Origin: Candidatus Latescibacterota bacterium
GTDB lineage: Bacteria > Latescibacterota > 4484-107 > B68-G9
Direction of reading: 5' to 3'
Length of the DNA: 9,873 nt
Assembly (NCBI GenBank): GCA_012961755.1
Contig: DTYS01000281.1
Location: 1 to 9,873 of the forward strand
The translations under genes were made by a program, and so were the position numbers. The notes under the pieces are model-generated. The model was not told the DNA's origin. It ran no database searches and worked only from the letters and a program-made list of their open reading frames with translations. Below are positions 8,254 through 9,873 of this stretch, piece after piece (positions within the stretch are counted from its first letter, which is position 1; every line of letters starts with the position of its first letter).

Positions 8254-9732
8254 GTGTCCGGCCTGTATGTCCTTTTATTCTTAGCGGGAAGAACCTTAGG
8301 ATGGGAGAAGGATATAGAGGCCAATCCGCAGGGGTACGAGGAGTGGTTGTCCTCCTTGGAGGAAAGGCCCCTGGACTTAAACCGTGCGAGCGTGCGACAA
8401 CTTTCCCTCCTTCCGGGCGTCTCAGAGGAGCTCGCGGAGAGGATAGAGCGCAGGAGGAAACGGATCGGCGGGTTCGAGAGTCTGGAGGAGCTGTTGAGGG
8501 TGGAGGGGATGGACGGGGACGTGTTGGACGGGATTCGACCGTACGTTACCTGTGGGCGCAAGGTCCCATTTAAATGGAAGCTCAGGGCCGGATTCAAGTC
8601 AGGATATCGTGCCCACATATGGCTCGTCTCGGGGAACTTACGTGCGGCCTTCTCAGGGGATGGGTTGAAGGGTTACATATCTTGGAGCCGTGGCCCGTTG
8701 AGGGTTGTCCTGGGGGACTTCAGGCCGGGCTTCGGGCAAGGTCTCCTCTTCAGCCACCTGTCCAGGGCCTTCGAAGGGATGGGGCGGATGTATCGTCGGC
8801 CTTGTAGGAGCTTCGGTTACCTGGGAAGGGGAAGCTCGCTTAGAGGAATATTCTTAGAGGGGAGGCTCGGGCATGTGGCCTTGAGGACCTTCTCGGGTGG
8901 AACTTCGGCCGCGGGTCTGGAAGTCCGCCTCGGAGGGTATGTGGAGGGAGGAGTCCTTATAGTAGGGAGGAAGGGCTCCTTATACGGGACCGTCCCCTTG
9001 GGACCTTATAAGTTCTTCTGGGAGGTGGCGGATTCCGGAGGACTCGCCTGGGTCATCGGGATGAGCCTCAGGGCCGGCGTGCTCAGGGCCGAGGCGCTCG
9101 TCAGACGCTACGACCCCAGCTTCTGCTCGCCTTACGGGGCAGGGTATGGGTTTCCCGGCAGGAAGGGTGGGGAAGGGGTCTCATGGGGAGCAGGTTTAAG
9201 GTTAGGAAGAGGTTGGTACTTAGAAGGTTATGTGGACCTATATAGGTCCTACCTTCCCTTCGCAGGGGACAGGCTCCCGTCCGGAGGGGCCCTTTGGTCG
9301 GTCGAGGGTAGGGGGAAGTTCGGTGGCCTGAAGGTGAGGCTCAGGGCCAGGGAGTCATCGTTCAGGGGGGAGACAAGTTGGCGTCCCGACCGGAACTTGA
9401 CCTTAAGGTGCAGGATCGAGGGAGCGTGGAGGAAGGAGGTGGGATATTCGTCCTTCTGGGAGGTGAAGGCAAAGATCTGGGATGGGCTCTCCCTGGAGGG
9501 ACGCTGGACCACCTTCGACCTTCCCGAAGGCCTCAGGATATATGAACTCGAAGGTGGCCCAAGGGGGGACTTCCCGCTCGCGGTCTGGACGGGGAGGGGT
9601 TGTAGGGGATATATACTCCTGCGCTGGTCCTACAAGGGGCATGACCTCTGGCTCCGCATAGGTCGGACCTTCAGGACCTGCGGTCGGACGGAGGGGTCTT
9701 TTCAGGTCCAGTGGGAGGCCTCGTCAGGATGA
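8254..9732 (+). CDS. Helix-hairpin-helix (ComEA-like) protein with predicted outer-membrane barrel
   Basis: The 492-residue chain opens with a short hydrophobic segment (3-16) that I read as a signal peptide. Residues 38-98 carry a ComEA-type double helix-hairpin-helix: LDLNRASVRQLSLLPGVSEE, then GGFESLEELLRVEGM, a fold that in ComEA binds DNA non-specifically. From about residue 105 to the end the pattern alternates polar and hydrophobic residues, rich in Gly, Tyr, Trp and Arg, as in a beta-barrel. It includes LGDFRPGFGQGLLFSH (153-168), a motif I associate with HhH/barrel proteins of Bacteroidota and relatives. Six cysteines (100, 184, 291, 386, 450, 476) are odd for a barrel. The start is GTG at 8254, immediately after the upstream TAA and in the same frame, with AGGTGGGAG at 8242-8250 as ribosome site. 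No later ATG would keep the signal and HhH. DNA handling is inference. Confidence 0.78.
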   Translation: MSGLYVLLFLAGRTLGWEKDIEANPQGYEEWLSSLEERPLDLNRASVRQLSLLPGVSEELAERIERRRKRIGGFESLEELLRVEGMDGDVLDGIRPYVTCGRKVPFKWKLRAGFKSGYRAHIWLVSGNLRAAFSGDGLKGYISWSRGPLRVVLGDFRPGFGQGLLFSHLSRAFEGMGRMYRRPCRSFGYLGRGSSLRGIFLEGRLGHVALRTFSGGTSAAGLEVRLGGYVEGGVLIVGRKGSLYGTVPLGPYKFFWEVADSGGLAWVIGMSLRAGVLRAEALVRRYDPSFCSPYGAGYGFPGRKGGEGVSWGAGLRLGRGWYLEGYVDLYRSYLPFAGDRLPSGGALWSVEGRGKFGGLKVRLRARESSFRGETSWRPDRNLTLRCRIEGAWRKEVGYSSFWEVKAKIWDGLSLEGRWTTFDLPEGLRIYELEGGPRGDFPLAVWTGRGCRGYILLRWSYKGHDLWLRIGRTFRTCGRTEGSFQVQWEASSG

Positions 9733-9873
9733 GTCGTGAGGAGAGGTTGAGGGAACAGATACACGCCCTCAACCGCATAGGTATAGCCCTTTCGGCTGAG
9801 AGGGACTTGGACCGCCTCTTGGAGAAGATAGTGAAGGAGGCGAGGGGGTTCACCGGTGCCGACGCCGGTACCC
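9729..9873 (+). CDS. GAF-domain protein, N-terminal fragment (cut by window end)
   Basis: The ATG at 9729-9731 overlaps the previous stop (ATGA, 9729-9732), with GGAGG at 9714-9718 as ribosome site. Only 48 codons are visible. After a short charged helix they read IGIALSAERDLDRLLEKIVK and then EARGFTGADAGT, the classic entry into a GAF domain of signalling proteins (often HD-GYP phosphodiesterases, guanylate or adenylate cyclases, phosphatases or histidine kinases). There is no signal peptide, so it is cytoplasmic. GAF domains sense small ligands; the output domain lies beyond the window, so its enzyme class is unknown. Co-transcription with the HhH/barrel gene is likely from the overlap. Confidence 0.85.
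   Translation, partial: MSREERLREQIHALNRIGIALSAERDLDRLLEKIVKEARGFTGADAGT

Noticed and set aside
7710..8573. Open plus-strand frame of 287 codons overlapping the TPR/PBP and HhH genes
   Set aside because: Gly/Arg-rich off-frame reading across a junction of two genes with clear domains; no start signal.
7571..9770. 14-base direct repeat AGATACACGCCCTC at 7571-7584 and 9757-9770
   Set aside because: Both copies encode Ile-His-Ala-Leu inside unrelated genes; with biased codons this is most simply chance, and the flanks do not match.

Overview
The window looks like chromosome from an uncultured, probably Gram-negative (two-membrane) bacterium, roughly 60% G+C. Arginine is mostly AGG and isoleucine is often ATA, a codon style common in thermophiles. 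A lipoprotein signal, a predicted outer-membrane barrel and a DUF6785/DUF6784-type membrane protein fit lineages such as Poribacteria, Armatimonadota, Latescibacteria or the wider FCB/WOR groups, but the sequence alone does not settle the phylum. Nothing points to a phage, plasmid, transposon or CRISPR locus; codon style is even across the window.

Layout: (A) 1-3544, plus strand: a tightly packed three-gene cluster. It holds the C-terminal part of a polytopic DUF6785/DUF6784-type membrane protein, a HEAT-repeat lipoprotein, and a secreted protein made of two tandem NTF2/SnoaL-like domains. The last two overlap by ATGA. (B) 3573-5198, minus strand: enolase (eno) followed 3 bases later by a small Mth938-like protein; this pair converges on cluster A across 28 bases. 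(C) 5199-5520: a divergent control region. It has a good sigma-70-type promoter for eno on the minus strand, a second good one on the plus strand, and a plus-strand leader of about 190 nt rich in possible hairpins. (D) 5521-9873, plus strand: a likely operon. It encodes a D-2-hydroxyacid dehydrogenase, a secreted TPR plus periplasmic-binding-protein fusion (LpoA-like layout), a helix-hairpin-helix protein with a predicted outer-membrane barrel, and the first 48 codons of a GAF-domain protein that runs off the window.

Working together: enolase is housekeeping glycolysis, and the dehydrogenase probably reduces or oxidises a 2-keto/2-hydroxy acid. The TPR/PBP protein and the HhH/barrel protein are the most thought-provoking pair. 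They are directly coupled (stop codon followed at once by a GTG start in the same frame), both are predicted to be exported, and one carries a DNA-binding-type fold linked to a barrel. Cluster A looks like an envelope module (membrane protein, lipoprotein scaffold, secreted NTF2 protein) of unknown task. No clear new defence or mobile system is visible; the leader RNA and the two envelope modules are the best leads.
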